Source: Chloracidobacterium sp. (GTDB lineage Bacteria > Acidobacteriota > Blastocatellia > Pyrinomonadales > Pyrinomonadaceae). From it: a stretch of DNA of 64,000 nt. Positions within the stretch are counted from its first letter, which is position 1; the number at the start of each line of letters is the position of its first letter. The notes beneath the pieces were generated by a model, which did not search any database, was not told the origin of the DNA, and saw only the letters and a list, made by a program, of their open reading frames with translations. The translations under genes were made by a program, and so were the position numbers. This document shows, piece by piece, positions 33,953-42,685 of the stretch. The stretch is taken from the NCBI GenBank assembly GCA_015075585.1, contig JABTUB010000001.1, forward strand, positions 496,001 to 560,000, read 5' to 3'.

Positions 33953-34780
33953 ATGAAAGATGAAGAATGGGTAACGGGCGAGGTAAAGCTTCGCATTAAC
34001 GGCCAGCCTGTCGAGATGCAATTGACCGTGCCGGCATTCCCCGTCAAAGCACAGCGGATGCTGCCTATCTTTCAGAAGATGTCGTCGGCAGTGGTCGATG
34101 TGAGTGCGAATTTCGCGGTCGAATCGGGAAAGACGATCTCCTGTAAGGCGGGCTGCGGCGCCTGCTGCCGGCAAGCTGTGCCGATCTCGGAGGTCGAGGC
34201 TTATCATGTCGCAGATCTCGTTGAGGCTATGTCCGAGCCGCGACGTACCGAGGTGCGGCAGAGATTTGCCGATGCCTTGGCTCATTTTCGCGAGGTCAAA
34301 TGGTTCGATCAGTACGAGGAACTAAAACGGACGGCGAGTATAAGCGAGCCCGACCTGTCGGCAAAGGAATTCGAACGTGTTGTTCTCGACTATTTCCGCG
34401 ACGGCATCGCCTGCCCGTTCCTCGAGAACGAATCGTGCTCGATCCACATCGACCGGCCGCTGGTTTGCCGCGAATATCTCGTTACCTCGCCGGCTGAGAA
34501 TTGCCGCGATCCCAAGCCTACGAATATCGATCGCGTGCCGATATTTCTGCAGCCGTCAAAGGCCATGCCGCACGTCGGCCGGACGGCAAATATGGGAAAC
34601 GGCGTTACGATGATGCTGATCGAGGCGTTGGAATTCGTAGAAAAACATCCGGTAAGCGCACCGGAGCGGACGGGACGCGAGTGGGCGTCAGACTTTATGA
34701 ATAGGCTGACCGGCTCCGCGCAAAAGCCGGCTAATACACAGCCGAAACGTACATTGCGCCGCAAAAAGCGTCATAAATGA
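33953..34780 (+). CDS. YkgJ-family cysteine-cluster protein
   Basis: A 275-residue protein of the YkgJ/Fe-S-oxidoreductase-like Cys cluster family. The metal-binding pattern is CKAGCGACCRQAVPI near residues 63-77 and a second set in ACPFLENESCSIH and LVCREYLVTSPAENC. Families with this pattern are thought to hold zinc or an iron-sulfur cluster, with no settled reaction. The C terminus is strongly basic (RTLRRKKRHK). It starts 4 bases after the third FHA gene and so belongs to that transcript; tssK follows after a 69-base gap. Confidence 0.82.
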   Translation: MKDEEWVTGEVKLRINGQPVEMQLTVPAFPVKAQRMLPIFQKMSSAVVDVSANFAVESGKTISCKAGCGACCRQAVPISEVEAYHVADLVEAMSEPRRTEVRQRFADALAHFREVKWFDQYEELKRTASISEPDLSAKEFERVVLDYFRDGIACPFLENESCSIHIDRPLVCREYLVTSPAENCRDPKPTNIDRVPIFLQPSKAMPHVGRTANMGNGVTMMLIEALEFVEKHPVSAPERTGREWASDFMNRLTGSAQKPANTQPKRTLRRKKRHK

Positions 34781-34802
34781 TCGCGGCCGTGACCGGGCCA
34801 TA

Positions 34803-34835
34803 TTTACTATTTACCGCTCACGGTTTACTATTTAC
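34803..34835. repeat. Two 12-base direct repeats upstream of tssK
   Basis: TTTACTATTTAC occurs at 34803-34814 and 34824-34835 with a 21-base period (two helical turns), ending 14 bases before the tssK ATG. It could be a tandem operator. Similar words also occur in dispersed intergenic repeats of other genomes, so an element remnant is the alternative. Confidence 0.45.
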
Positions 34836-34849
34836 ACCGAGTTTATCCT

Positions 34850-36202
34850 ATGAGCAGATATCGCAAGATCGTATGGAACGAGGGGATGCTTCTCACGCCC
34901 CATCACTTTCAGCAGTGGGATAACTACCACGAGCAGCTGCTTCAGTCGCGTATTCGCTCTGTCGCACCTTTCGCTTATGGTGTCCTTGACCTGCAGATAA
35001 ACCACGAAGCGATCGCCAATGCGAATTTTCAGATCGTTAACTGCCGAGCGGTGATGCCGGACGGACTTTTTGTAAATGTTCCCGATGCAGAAGCCGTGCC
35101 CGATATGCGACCCGTCGGCGATCATTTTAGGGCCGAAGCCGAAAGGCTCGGCGTCCATTTGGCGATACCGGCCATGAAAACCGGCGAGGCGAATTACCAG
35201 GCAAGCGGTGCGAAGGCCGGACAGAATATCCGCTACTTGCAGGAAGGCGCAATGGTAAAGGATGAGACGAGCGGAACGAACGAACAGCCGCTCGCATACG
35301 CAAAGAGCAATTTGCGTATCATCTTTGATGATGAACTCCGCGACGGATTTACCGCGATAAAGATAGCCGAGCTTATACGCACTCCGACGGGCCAGCTGAA
35401 GATAGCCGAAGATCATATTCCGCCGGTGCTGCATGCGCCTGCATCGTCGTGGCTTGCCAATATGCTGCAGCAATTCGTCGAGATATTGATAACAAAGAGC
35501 GGCAGCCTCGGTGAGCAGCGGCGCCAGCGCAGGGCAGGCCTGGCGGATTTTACGACATCGGACGCCGGGATCTTTTGGCTGCTCCATACGATCAACTCGT
35601 CTATCCCTGCGATGTCGCATTTCTTCCGTTCGCCGCTTCTGCATCCTGAGCGGCTTTACCTGGAAATGGCGGGGCTTGCGGGTCGATTGATGACGTTCTC
35701 GACCGATATGTCGCCAAAGGATATCGTGAAATACGATCACGACGACCTTTACCTGACATTCAGCAGCCTGAACGCACAGCTTCGCGAATTGCTCGAGACC
35801 GTCATCCCGAGCCGCTGTGTCCCGATACCGCTCGAAAAGACACGCGATACGCTTTATGTCGGCCGTGTCGAGGACGAACGATTGCTGAAAGATGCCGCGT
35901 TCTATCTTGCTGTCCGCTCACAAATGCCCGAGGCAAAGCTTATCGAAGGTGTGCCGCGTGTCATCAAGATCGCCTCGCGTGATGTAGTTGATACGGTGAT
36001 CGGTTCGGCACTGCCGGGCGTTGTACTCACGCACCAAAGCCCTCCGCCCGCACCGATACCGGCTAGGATCGGCTTCAAGTATTTCCATCTCGATCCGAAC
36101 GGCCCCTATTGGGAAGGTATCAAGGGATCGAAGGTCATTGCGGTCTATGTCCCGGACGATATTGTAAGCCCCAACCTCGAAATGTACGCGGTAAAACCGT
36201 AG
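34850..36202 (+). CDS. tssK: Type VI secretion system baseplate subunit TssK
   Basis: A 450-residue TssK (VasE/ImpJ family), which links the T6SS baseplate wedges to the TssJLM membrane complex. The N-terminal signature IVWNEGMLLTPHHFQQ is near-canonical, followed by VLDLQINHEAIAN, GLFVNVPDAEAVPD, the helical middle (LANMLQQFVEILI) and the C-terminal head with KYFHLDPNGPYWEGI. Length is right for a full protein. It is the only T6SS gene in the window: no sheath, Hcp, VgrG, TssF/G, TssM or ClpV is seen. It lies downstream of the FHA cluster; FHA proteins are frequent T6SS regulators. Confidence 0.9.
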   Translation: MSRYRKIVWNEGMLLTPHHFQQWDNYHEQLLQSRIRSVAPFAYGVLDLQINHEAIANANFQIVNCRAVMPDGLFVNVPDAEAVPDMRPVGDHFRAEAERLGVHLAIPAMKTGEANYQASGAKAGQNIRYLQEGAMVKDETSGTNEQPLAYAKSNLRIIFDDELRDGFTAIKIAELIRTPTGQLKIAEDHIPPVLHAPASSWLANMLQQFVEILITKSGSLGEQRRQRRAGLADFTTSDAGIFWLLHTINSSIPAMSHFFRSPLLHPERLYLEMAGLAGRLMTFSTDMSPKDIVKYDHDDLYLTFSSLNAQLRELLETVIPSRCVPIPLEKTRDTLYVGRVEDERLLKDAAFYLAVRSQMPEAKLIEGVPRVIKIASRDVVDTVIGSALPGVVLTHQSPPPAPIPARIGFKYFHLDPNGPYWEGIKGSKVIAVYVPDDIVSPNLEMYAVKP

Positions 36203-36267
36203 GTATTCGGGCCGCGGGCCTGCGAGGCGGGTCAACGAAATCCCGACTTACGGCATCTAGTAGAGAG

Positions 36268-37080
36268 ATGATGATAAAAGCGTTCATTTCATTCCTGTTG
36301 CTTGCCGTGCTGTCGGCTGTCGCGGCGGCTCAAGCCACCAAAACTGTAAAACGCAACCTCACGCCGACGGAGATCGACGGCATCATTAAGAAATTCACCG
36401 ACAATGAACGGGCGTTCCGCAACGCACTAAGCGGCTACGTGTTCAACCGCAATGCTCGTGTTGACATTATAGGGCTTGGCGGTCAGGTCGCCGGTACTTT
36501 CGTTCGTAATTCATTTATGATGCTCAAGCCTGACGGCGAGCGTTTCGAGAAGGTGCTTTATTCGCCGATGCCCACGACACCGCCGGGCTTTGTTACGCCC
36601 GAAGACCTCGAAGACCTCGGCGGCGTCAATCCGTTCGCCCTCGAACCTGAGGCGATACCGAACTACAATTTCTCATACGTCGGTGTTGAGCATATCGATG
36701 ATTTTGACCTGTATGTCTTTGATGTTACGCCGAAGTTCATCCCGAACCCGAAAAAGTCGAAGCTGCGGCTCTTCACAGGCCGTGTTTGGGTCGATACGGA
36801 TTCGTTCATGATCCTCAAAACAAAAGGAAAGGCCGTGCCGGAGACGGACGACAATAAGTTTCCTGTAGTTGAGACCACGCGTGACCAGATCGACGGCAAG
36901 TATTGGTTCCCGATAGACTCCCGCTCGGACGATGAGCTTGTTTATAAGAACGGCAGTGTTACAAAGATCAAGATGCGTGTAACATTCAGCGACTATCGAA
37001 TGGGTGAGACCGACGTCAAGATCCTCGATGACGACGAGCCGGTCGAGCAGCCTTCGCCTACGCCGAAGAAAGACCGGTGA
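36268..37080 (+). CDS. LolA-like outer-membrane lipoprotein-sorting domain protein
   Basis: A 270-residue exported protein. The signal peptide is about residues 1-22 (MIKAFISFLLLAVLSAVAAAQ). The mature part is a half-barrel of the LolA/LolB type seen in large Acidobacteriota families: FVRNSFMMLKPDGERF, FDLYVFDVTPKF, LFTGRVWVDTDSFMILKTKG and YWFPIDSRSDDELVY. It ends with a Pro-rich tail. Role in lipoprotein transport is not shown. AGAGAG precedes the ATG 36268. The frame continues upstream to 36109 within tssK, but that part is rejected. Confidence 0.72.
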   Translation: MMIKAFISFLLLAVLSAVAAAQATKTVKRNLTPTEIDGIIKKFTDNERAFRNALSGYVFNRNARVDIIGLGGQVAGTFVRNSFMMLKPDGERFEKVLYSPMPTTPPGFVTPEDLEDLGGVNPFALEPEAIPNYNFSYVGVEHIDDFDLYVFDVTPKFIPNPKKSKLRLFTGRVWVDTDSFMILKTKGKAVPETDDNKFPVVETTRDQIDGKYWFPIDSRSDDELVYKNGSVTKIKMRVTFSDYRMGETDVKILDDDEPVEQPSPTPKKDR

Positions 37081-37088
37081 GTTGTTGG

Positions 37089-37937
37089 TTATTCCGGTTC
37101 GCCGGCTTCGGCAAGAGCATCGGCGATCGCTTCGCGGGTCTTTAGAAGCACAGGCATAAGGTCAGTGTCGGCGTTGAGGCCTGTCGTAGGGATCGGCGGG
37201 AGTATCACCATTTCAATACAGCCGGGAAAGGCAATGCCCGTATGTTTGCCGGCCAGATGATCGGTATTCTTGATCGCCACCGGCGCGATCGGCGCACCTG
37301 TTTGAAATGCCAGATGAAACGCTCCTTTTTTGAATGGCAGCAGCTCGCCCGGCAATGCACGCGTGCCCTCTACAAAGACGCCGAACGAGTAGCCTGCATC
37401 CATAACTTCGCGTGCCTTTTCCATCGAGCGGCGGGCACGTTCGGGATTCGAGCGGTCGATTGCGATGATATTCACAAAGCCCATGCCCTGGCCGAGGATC
37501 GGGGCTTTCAGCAGTTCTTTTTTTGCGACAAGCCCGATACGGCGGCCTGCGTAACGAAAAAGTGCTGCGGTGTCGAGATATGAACGATGATTCGCGGCGA
37601 AGACGTACGAAACGCCCGGCTCAAGATTTTCTGTTCCGGTAACTTTGACGCGAACTCCGCACAGCCGCAGCCACGTTTTTGCTCCCCAGAGCGCGATCGG
37701 GTACAGCCACAGACGACGGTTTATCGCCCAGAGGAACAAGAGCACCGGAATGCCGAGTACGACAAGCAGCACGCCGGCGACGAACCAGCACCACCAATAA
37801 CGAAGTTTTCCTATAAGGCGGCTTTTGTTAGACTCTTGAACAGGAAAATGAAGAAGCTTGTTATCAAAAAGGTGCAGCGTCTCCTGCGGCCCAGGAGCAT
37901 CAGCCGTGCGATCCGGTCGTTGGTCGGCAGTATTCAT
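37089..37937 (-). CDS. plsC: 1-acyl-sn-glycerol-3-phosphate acyltransferase PlsC
   Basis: A 282-residue membrane acyltransferase that makes phosphatidate. The catalytic HxxxxD motif is in AANHRSYLDTA; GLVAKKELLKAPILGQGMGF, the FVEGTRALPGELLPFKKGAF motif and IAPVAIKNTDHL complete the four family blocks. A helix near 50-75 (AGVLLVVLGIPVLLFLWAI) anchors it. The start ATG 37937 overlaps by 90 bases the 5' end of the divergent M14 gene if that starts at 37848. No in-frame ATG lies further inside, so either the M14 start is GTG 37962 or the two genes truly overlap. Confidence 0.9.
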   Translation of the reverse strand: MNTADQRPDRTADAPGPQETLHLFDNKLLHFPVQESNKSRLIGKLRYWWCWFVAGVLLVVLGIPVLLFLWAINRRLWLYPIALWGAKTWLRLCGVRVKVTGTENLEPGVSYVFAANHRSYLDTAALFRYAGRRIGLVAKKELLKAPILGQGMGFVNIIAIDRSNPERARRSMEKAREVMDAGYSFGVFVEGTRALPGELLPFKKGAFHLAFQTGAPIAPVAIKNTDHLAGKHTGIAFPGCIEMVILPPIPTTGLNADTDLMPVLLKTREAIADALAEAGEPE

Positions 37938-40313
37938 TCAGATCCGGTCCGACGTACGGCAGTGGTGCGCGCCGGCCTTAATATATGGTCTCTTTTATTT
38001 ATTGCACTTTTTTCTGCCGCGATCGCCGCACAAGTGCCAAGCCCGCGGTCGGTGCTTGGGTTCGAGCCGGCCGATGACCGAACTATCGCCGATTGGAAGC
38101 AGATAACAGATTATTTTGCCAAGCTCGATAGTGCAAGCAGGAACGTGCTTGTTAAGGAGATCGGCCGCTCCGTGAACGGCAAGCCGCTGATCGCTGCATT
38201 CATTTCGTCCGAGAAGAACATCAAGGAACTCGACCGGATCCGAGCCGTTTCTGCACGCCTTGCCGACCCGCGTACCGTAAGGTCCGACGAGGAACTTGAG
38301 CGGCTGATTCGCGACGGCAAGACGATCGTCGCGATATCATGCTCGATACATTCGACCGAGATCGTAGCGTCGCAGATGTCGATGACGCTTGCGTACGAAC
38401 TCGCCACTGCGACTGACGCAGCAACGAAAGAGATACTCGACAACACGGTACTGCTGCTTATTCCTTCGCCAAACCCCGACGGCATTGACATTGTCGCGGA
38501 TTGGTACCGGAAAACGCTCGGGACAAAGAGTGAAGGAACTGCGCCTCCCGAGCTTTATCATCATTATGCGGGCCACGATGACAACCGCGATTGGTTTATG
38601 CTCGATCTGCCCGAAACGCAGGCGGTAACACGGTTTTTCTGGCAGGAATGGTTCCCGCAGATCGTTTATGACGTCCATCAGCAGGGACGCAATGCATCGC
38701 GCTTTATTATTCCGCCGTTCTTCGATCCGGTGAATCCGCGGGTCTCGCCGTCGATCCTGCGCGAGGTCGGATCGATCGGCTACAAGGTGGCTGCCGACCT
38801 TCAGGCACAGGGCATTGCAGGTGTTGCGACGAATTCTACCTACGACACATGGTGGCACGGCGGCTTTCGCTCGGCGCCGTATTATCACAACTCGATCGGC
38901 ATCCTGTCCGAGGCAGCCAGTGCAGATCTGATGTCGCCTGTTACGGTTACGGCTGACGACCTGAAACACGCGAGGCCGGTACGCGGGCTTCCGAATTTGC
39001 TTGAAAGCTCGACCAACTATCCTGATCCGTGGAAGGGCGGCGTCTGGCGGCCCGCTGATATTGCGAAGATCGAGATGATCGCTTCAAGAAGCATCCTGCA
39101 AATGGCGGCGAAGTTCCGCTCGCGCTATCTGCGGCAGTTCTACGACCGCGGACGTGAGAATTTGCAGCCCAAGGACGGTGTGCCGCAGGCTTTCGTCATA
39201 ATGCCGGACCGCTCGAATGCCGAGACCGTTTCACGCCTGATCGAGATATTGATGACGCAGGGTATCGAGATATTCGAGGTTCCGGGATCGGTTGCGTCGC
39301 CTATATTACCGGCAGGAAGTTTTATGATCTTTACCGATCAGCCGCAGCGAAACAACATCCTGAGCCTGTTCGAGCGGCAGGCCTATCCGCACCGCATTTT
39401 GCCCAATGGCGAAGCGGAAGTGCCTTATGATGTCGCAGGCTGGACCCTGCCGCTGCAAATGGGCGTTCGGTACGCTGCGGTAACTGAGATCGCGGATATT
39501 GCGAACGTCCGCAAGCGAGTCAAACGCGTAGATGAGATCAATGACGCTCGCAAGGCTCTCGACCTAAAGCGCGTCAGCGGGCCTTTCGCAAAGAAGCCGA
39601 ACCCGTTAAAGACAAATCCGCGGATCGGGCTTTACAAGGGCTACGCGGCATCCATGGATGAGGGCTGGACACGCTTCGTGCTTGATACATTTCAAATACC
39701 GTACCGCTCACTGTCAGATGCGGATATGCGCGAAGGCAGGCTCGATGCCGACGTCATCATACTTCCGTCCGACAGCGAGCGGACCATCATCAGCGGCCTA
39801 AGTGCCGAGCGTTATCCGGCGGAGTTCGCAGGCGGCATCGGCGAAGCGGGCGTCGAGGATCTGAAAAGATTCGTCAGCCGCGGCGGCCGGCTTGTCTGCT
39901 TTGACGCATCATGCAAGCTTGTGATCGAGCGTTTTATCCTGCCGGTCAGGAATGTCTTGGCGACACTGAAACGAAGCGAATTCTACGATCCGGGATCGAT
40001 AGTTCAGATCGACATCGATCAGCGGCAACATCTTGCAAAGGGTATCGCCGGTACGCTGCCGGCATATTTTACCAACAGCTCGGCTTTCGAGGTCGCAGCC
40101 GACGGGCGTGCGAGTGTTGTGGCACGCTATGCTGAAAATAATGCGCTGTTGTCAGGCTGGATGCTCGGCGAGAGGTATTTGAACGGTAAAGCTGCCCTTG
40201 TAGAGGTTCCGTATGGTAAAGGTTCGGTCGTGCTTTTTGCTTTTCGTCCGCAGCATCGCGGTCAAAGCTGGGCGACCTTTCCGCTGTTATTCAACACGCT
40301 CGAAAAGCCGTAG
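37848..40313 (+). CDS. M14-family zinc carboxypeptidase-like exported peptidase
   Basis: About 821 residues from ATG 37848, which has CAGGAA ahead of it; GTG 37962 would remove the basic leader and start at the hydrophobic segment (IWSLLFIALFSAAIAAQ), which is the signal peptide in either case. The M14 zinc motif is in AISCSIHSTEIVASQ (His and Glu), with the third ligand and catalytic region in IVYDVHQQGRNASRF. LIPSPNPDGIDIVADW is a typical M14 block. The C-terminal 250 residues resemble a glutamine-amidotransferase-like domain (ADVIILPSDSERTI, FVSRGGRLVCFD). Probably periplasmic. The substrate is unknown. Confidence 0.88.
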   Translation: MKKLVIKKVQRLLRPRSISRAIRSLVGSIHSDPVRRTAVVRAGLNIWSLLFIALFSAAIAAQVPSPRSVLGFEPADDRTIADWKQITDYFAKLDSASRNVLVKEIGRSVNGKPLIAAFISSEKNIKELDRIRAVSARLADPRTVRSDEELERLIRDGKTIVAISCSIHSTEIVASQMSMTLAYELATATDAATKEILDNTVLLLIPSPNPDGIDIVADWYRKTLGTKSEGTAPPELYHHYAGHDDNRDWFMLDLPETQAVTRFFWQEWFPQIVYDVHQQGRNASRFIIPPFFDPVNPRVSPSILREVGSIGYKVAADLQAQGIAGVATNSTYDTWWHGGFRSAPYYHNSIGILSEAASADLMSPVTVTADDLKHARPVRGLPNLLESSTNYPDPWKGGVWRPADIAKIEMIASRSILQMAAKFRSRYLRQFYDRGRENLQPKDGVPQAFVIMPDRSNAETVSRLIEILMTQGIEIFEVPGSVASPILPAGSFMIFTDQPQRNNILSLFERQAYPHRILPNGEAEVPYDVAGWTLPLQMGVRYAAVTEIADIANVRKRVKRVDEINDARKALDLKRVSGPFAKKPNPLKTNPRIGLYKGYAASMDEGWTRFVLDTFQIPYRSLSDADMREGRLDADVIILPSDSERTIISGLSAERYPAEFAGGIGEAGVEDLKRFVSRGGRLVCFDASCKLVIERFILPVRNVLATLKRSEFYDPGSIVQIDIDQRQHLAKGIAGTLPAYFTNSSAFEVAADGRASVVARYAENNALLSGWMLGERYLNGKAALVEVPYGKGSVVLFAFRPQHRGQSWATFPLLFNTLEKP

Positions 40314-40351
40314 TAGGCAGGCGTTATAGGTGATTGTTGTATCATAAGAGA

Positions 40352-42673
40352 ATGATGCTGCGCGTAGTTCTTTTGTTCGTTCTCTTCGCACTGATGTCGG
40401 CGGTGAACGTTTTCGGCGGTGCCGGTGAATACAAGCTCGCGTACGAACCGCTGATACGCATCGGCCTTGCGACCAACGCAAGCTCTGTAACGATAACCTC
40501 GGGCGACTCGGCACTTACGGCCGCAAGCCCCGATGAGGCGTTGCGAACGCTGACAACCGCTCGCGTTACGGTGTCGGCGCGGGCATACCGGCCGCCTGTT
40601 GTCGAGAATTATCATATCGAGTTTCAGGGCATTCCGATGCAGGCAGATGCCGAAGCACTTGCAAAGGACATCCGCGAAGCGACCGGCGAACCTGCGAGCG
40701 TCGGCCCGGACGCAGGCGCAAATACCTGGAAGGTGCGAGCGGGCAAGGACAGGCCTACCATCGATGAGGCCGAGGAATTTCGGGCGGCATTGGCCGACAA
40801 AGGCTTTGAAGATGCCGTTACGGTGGCGGAGAAGGTAACGGTCATTTCTCCCGAGGCAGTCGCACTTTCGCGGCAGGTCAAAAGTGCTGGTGCAAGCGAG
40901 GTGCGGAGCCTTGTAAAGCCGACAGGCTCGGCAAATCCGACCGCTGACGGCCCGATCGACCCGAATCTGCGTGAAGTGATAGTGAACGCTGCATCGCTCG
41001 AATCCAGCTTCCGTTCGCTCAAGGCGGTCGCGTTCGGCTCGCTCAACGATCGGATGAATCCTGTCAGGCTGAACGGAAAGGCTTACCGCGGCAGACTCGA
41101 GGTATTCGTGAATTCCCGAGGCACATTGACCGTCGTGAACGTTGTGCCGCTTGAGGATTATCTGCTCGGCGTCGTCCCGAGTGAGCTTGGCCTGCCGCAG
41201 CTTGAAGCCCAAAAGGCACAGGCGGTAGCCGCACGCACATACGCGATCGCTAACATAGGCGGCTACGGCAACCAAGGCTTTGATATGGTGCCGACCGTTT
41301 GGTCGCAGGTCTATAAAGGCGTTTCTATAGAGACGCGGATGGGGACCGAAGCCGTCAGGCAGACGCGCGGCATCATCGCCACATATCAGGGCAAGCCGAT
41401 AAATGCCCTTTACACATCGACTTGCGGCGGCCGTACCGAAGACAGCGAGAATATTTTCGAGTTCGCCGAGCCGTATCTTCGGGGCGTCGAATGTTCGCTC
41501 GAAGGCCGCCGCCATTTCGATCCGTTCATCATAAAGACGACCCGCGCGGCGGTTCACCTGCGTGATGAAGCGAACCTTGAGTTGGTTCGTTTCGTGTCGC
41601 TGATGGCCGCGAACGGCTTTTATCTTTCGACGCAGCAGTTGTCAGATGATTGGTTCGATTCGGAGCCGAGCCAAAATGAGATGTCGAATTGGCTCAATAA
41701 TCTCGCTTCGCGCTTCGGTAAGCCCGCGCCGGCCGTTGCACGCGACACCGCAAAGCCGGCGGAACTCGCTCATGTGCTCGCGGGTTTCATCTATTCACCG
41801 GGGTATGCGGACACGATGCTCACCGAGTCGGACATAAATTACAACCTGATGTTCGATGATGCCGCCGAAGTGCCGCGTGACCGCCGAGCCGAAATGGCGT
41901 TGCTTCTTCGCGACGGCTATTTTGCGATCAATCCTGACCTAACATTGCAGCCGAATCGAGCGTTCACGAGGGCAAAGATGCTGCGGCTCATCAGGCAGAT
42001 ATATCAGAAGAAAAAGTGGATGCCCGAAGTGCTTACGGGTGAGGCAAAGGCAAGTGTTGACGGCAAGCTTGTGATAAAGAACGGACGCTCCGAAAAGACG
42101 CTTGCCGTGAGGCCCGACGTTTTTCTTTTTCGTCAGTTCGGCACATCTTTCTACGCGGTTCGAGAGGCGGCCCTTGTCGGCGGCGAACAGGTAAGCTATC
42201 AGGTCGATGCCCTCGGTGCGGTCAAGTATCTCGAGGTGCAGCCGACCGATCAGCCTGCGACAGCGGAGAATATGTCGCCGTGGGTCAATTGGACGAAGAC
42301 CGCATCGGCATCATCGGTTCAGTCGCGGCTTTCGCGTTACGTTCGCGGCATCGGCACGCTGTACGACATCAACGTGAAGAAGGTCGGCTATTCACGACGC
42401 CCGATCGAGCTTGAGATCGTAGGTTCGAACGGGATAAAGACGCTGAAAGGCGGCAAGATACGCTCGGCACTGCGCCTTCCCGAACAGCTTTTTGTGATGA
42501 ACAAGCGGTACGGCGGCTCATCGGTAACAAGCTACACTTTTACGGGACGCGGCTGGGGGCACGGCGTCGGTATGTGCCAATACGGAGCGTTCGGAATGGC
42601 AAAAATGGGCGTGAAATATCAGGACATCATCAAACACTATTACACAGGCGTCGATCTGACGCAGGCGTATTAA
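40352..42673 (+). CDS. SpoIID/LytB-domain exported protein
   Basis: About 773 residues from ATG 40352. A signal peptide covers 1-23 (LRVVLLFVLFALMSAVNVFGG). The SpoIID domain spans about 235-390 and 690-770: FVNSRGTLTVVNVVPLEDYL, GVVPSELG (Glu278, the catalytic acid of SpoIID transglycosylases), AQAVAARTYAIAN and STCGGRTEDSENIF, then GRGWGHGVGMCQYGAFGM near the C terminus. Between them lies a long insertion with S-layer-like helices. SpoIID cuts denuded glycan strands. The organism need not sporulate, since LytB-type members serve other wall functions. The HinP1I-like gene starts 12 bases later. Confidence 0.9.
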   Translation: MMLRVVLLFVLFALMSAVNVFGGAGEYKLAYEPLIRIGLATNASSVTITSGDSALTAASPDEALRTLTTARVTVSARAYRPPVVENYHIEFQGIPMQADAEALAKDIREATGEPASVGPDAGANTWKVRAGKDRPTIDEAEEFRAALADKGFEDAVTVAEKVTVISPEAVALSRQVKSAGASEVRSLVKPTGSANPTADGPIDPNLREVIVNAASLESSFRSLKAVAFGSLNDRMNPVRLNGKAYRGRLEVFVNSRGTLTVVNVVPLEDYLLGVVPSELGLPQLEAQKAQAVAARTYAIANIGGYGNQGFDMVPTVWSQVYKGVSIETRMGTEAVRQTRGIIATYQGKPINALYTSTCGGRTEDSENIFEFAEPYLRGVECSLEGRRHFDPFIIKTTRAAVHLRDEANLELVRFVSLMAANGFYLSTQQLSDDWFDSEPSQNEMSNWLNNLASRFGKPAPAVARDTAKPAELAHVLAGFIYSPGYADTMLTESDINYNLMFDDAAEVPRDRRAEMALLLRDGYFAINPDLTLQPNRAFTRAKMLRLIRQIYQKKKWMPEVLTGEAKASVDGKLVIKNGRSEKTLAVRPDVFLFRQFGTSFYAVREAALVGGEQVSYQVDALGAVKYLEVQPTDQPATAENMSPWVNWTKTASASSVQSRLSRYVRGIGTLYDINVKKVGYSRRPIELEIVGSNGIKTLKGGKIRSALRLPEQLFVMNKRYGGSSVTSYTFTGRGWGHGVGMCQYGAFGMAKMGVKYQDIIKHYYTGVDLTQAY

Positions 42674-42685
42674 CATTCATCGGAA

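Noticed and set aside
29201-36202. A complete type VI secretion locus
   Set aside because: Only tssK is recognisable; no sheath, tube, spike, TssM or ClpV gene is present, so only a lone tssK is claimed.
36109-36267. Long upstream extension of the LolA-like protein
   Set aside because: It lies inside tssK in another frame; ATG 36268 begins a clean signal peptide after AGAGAG.
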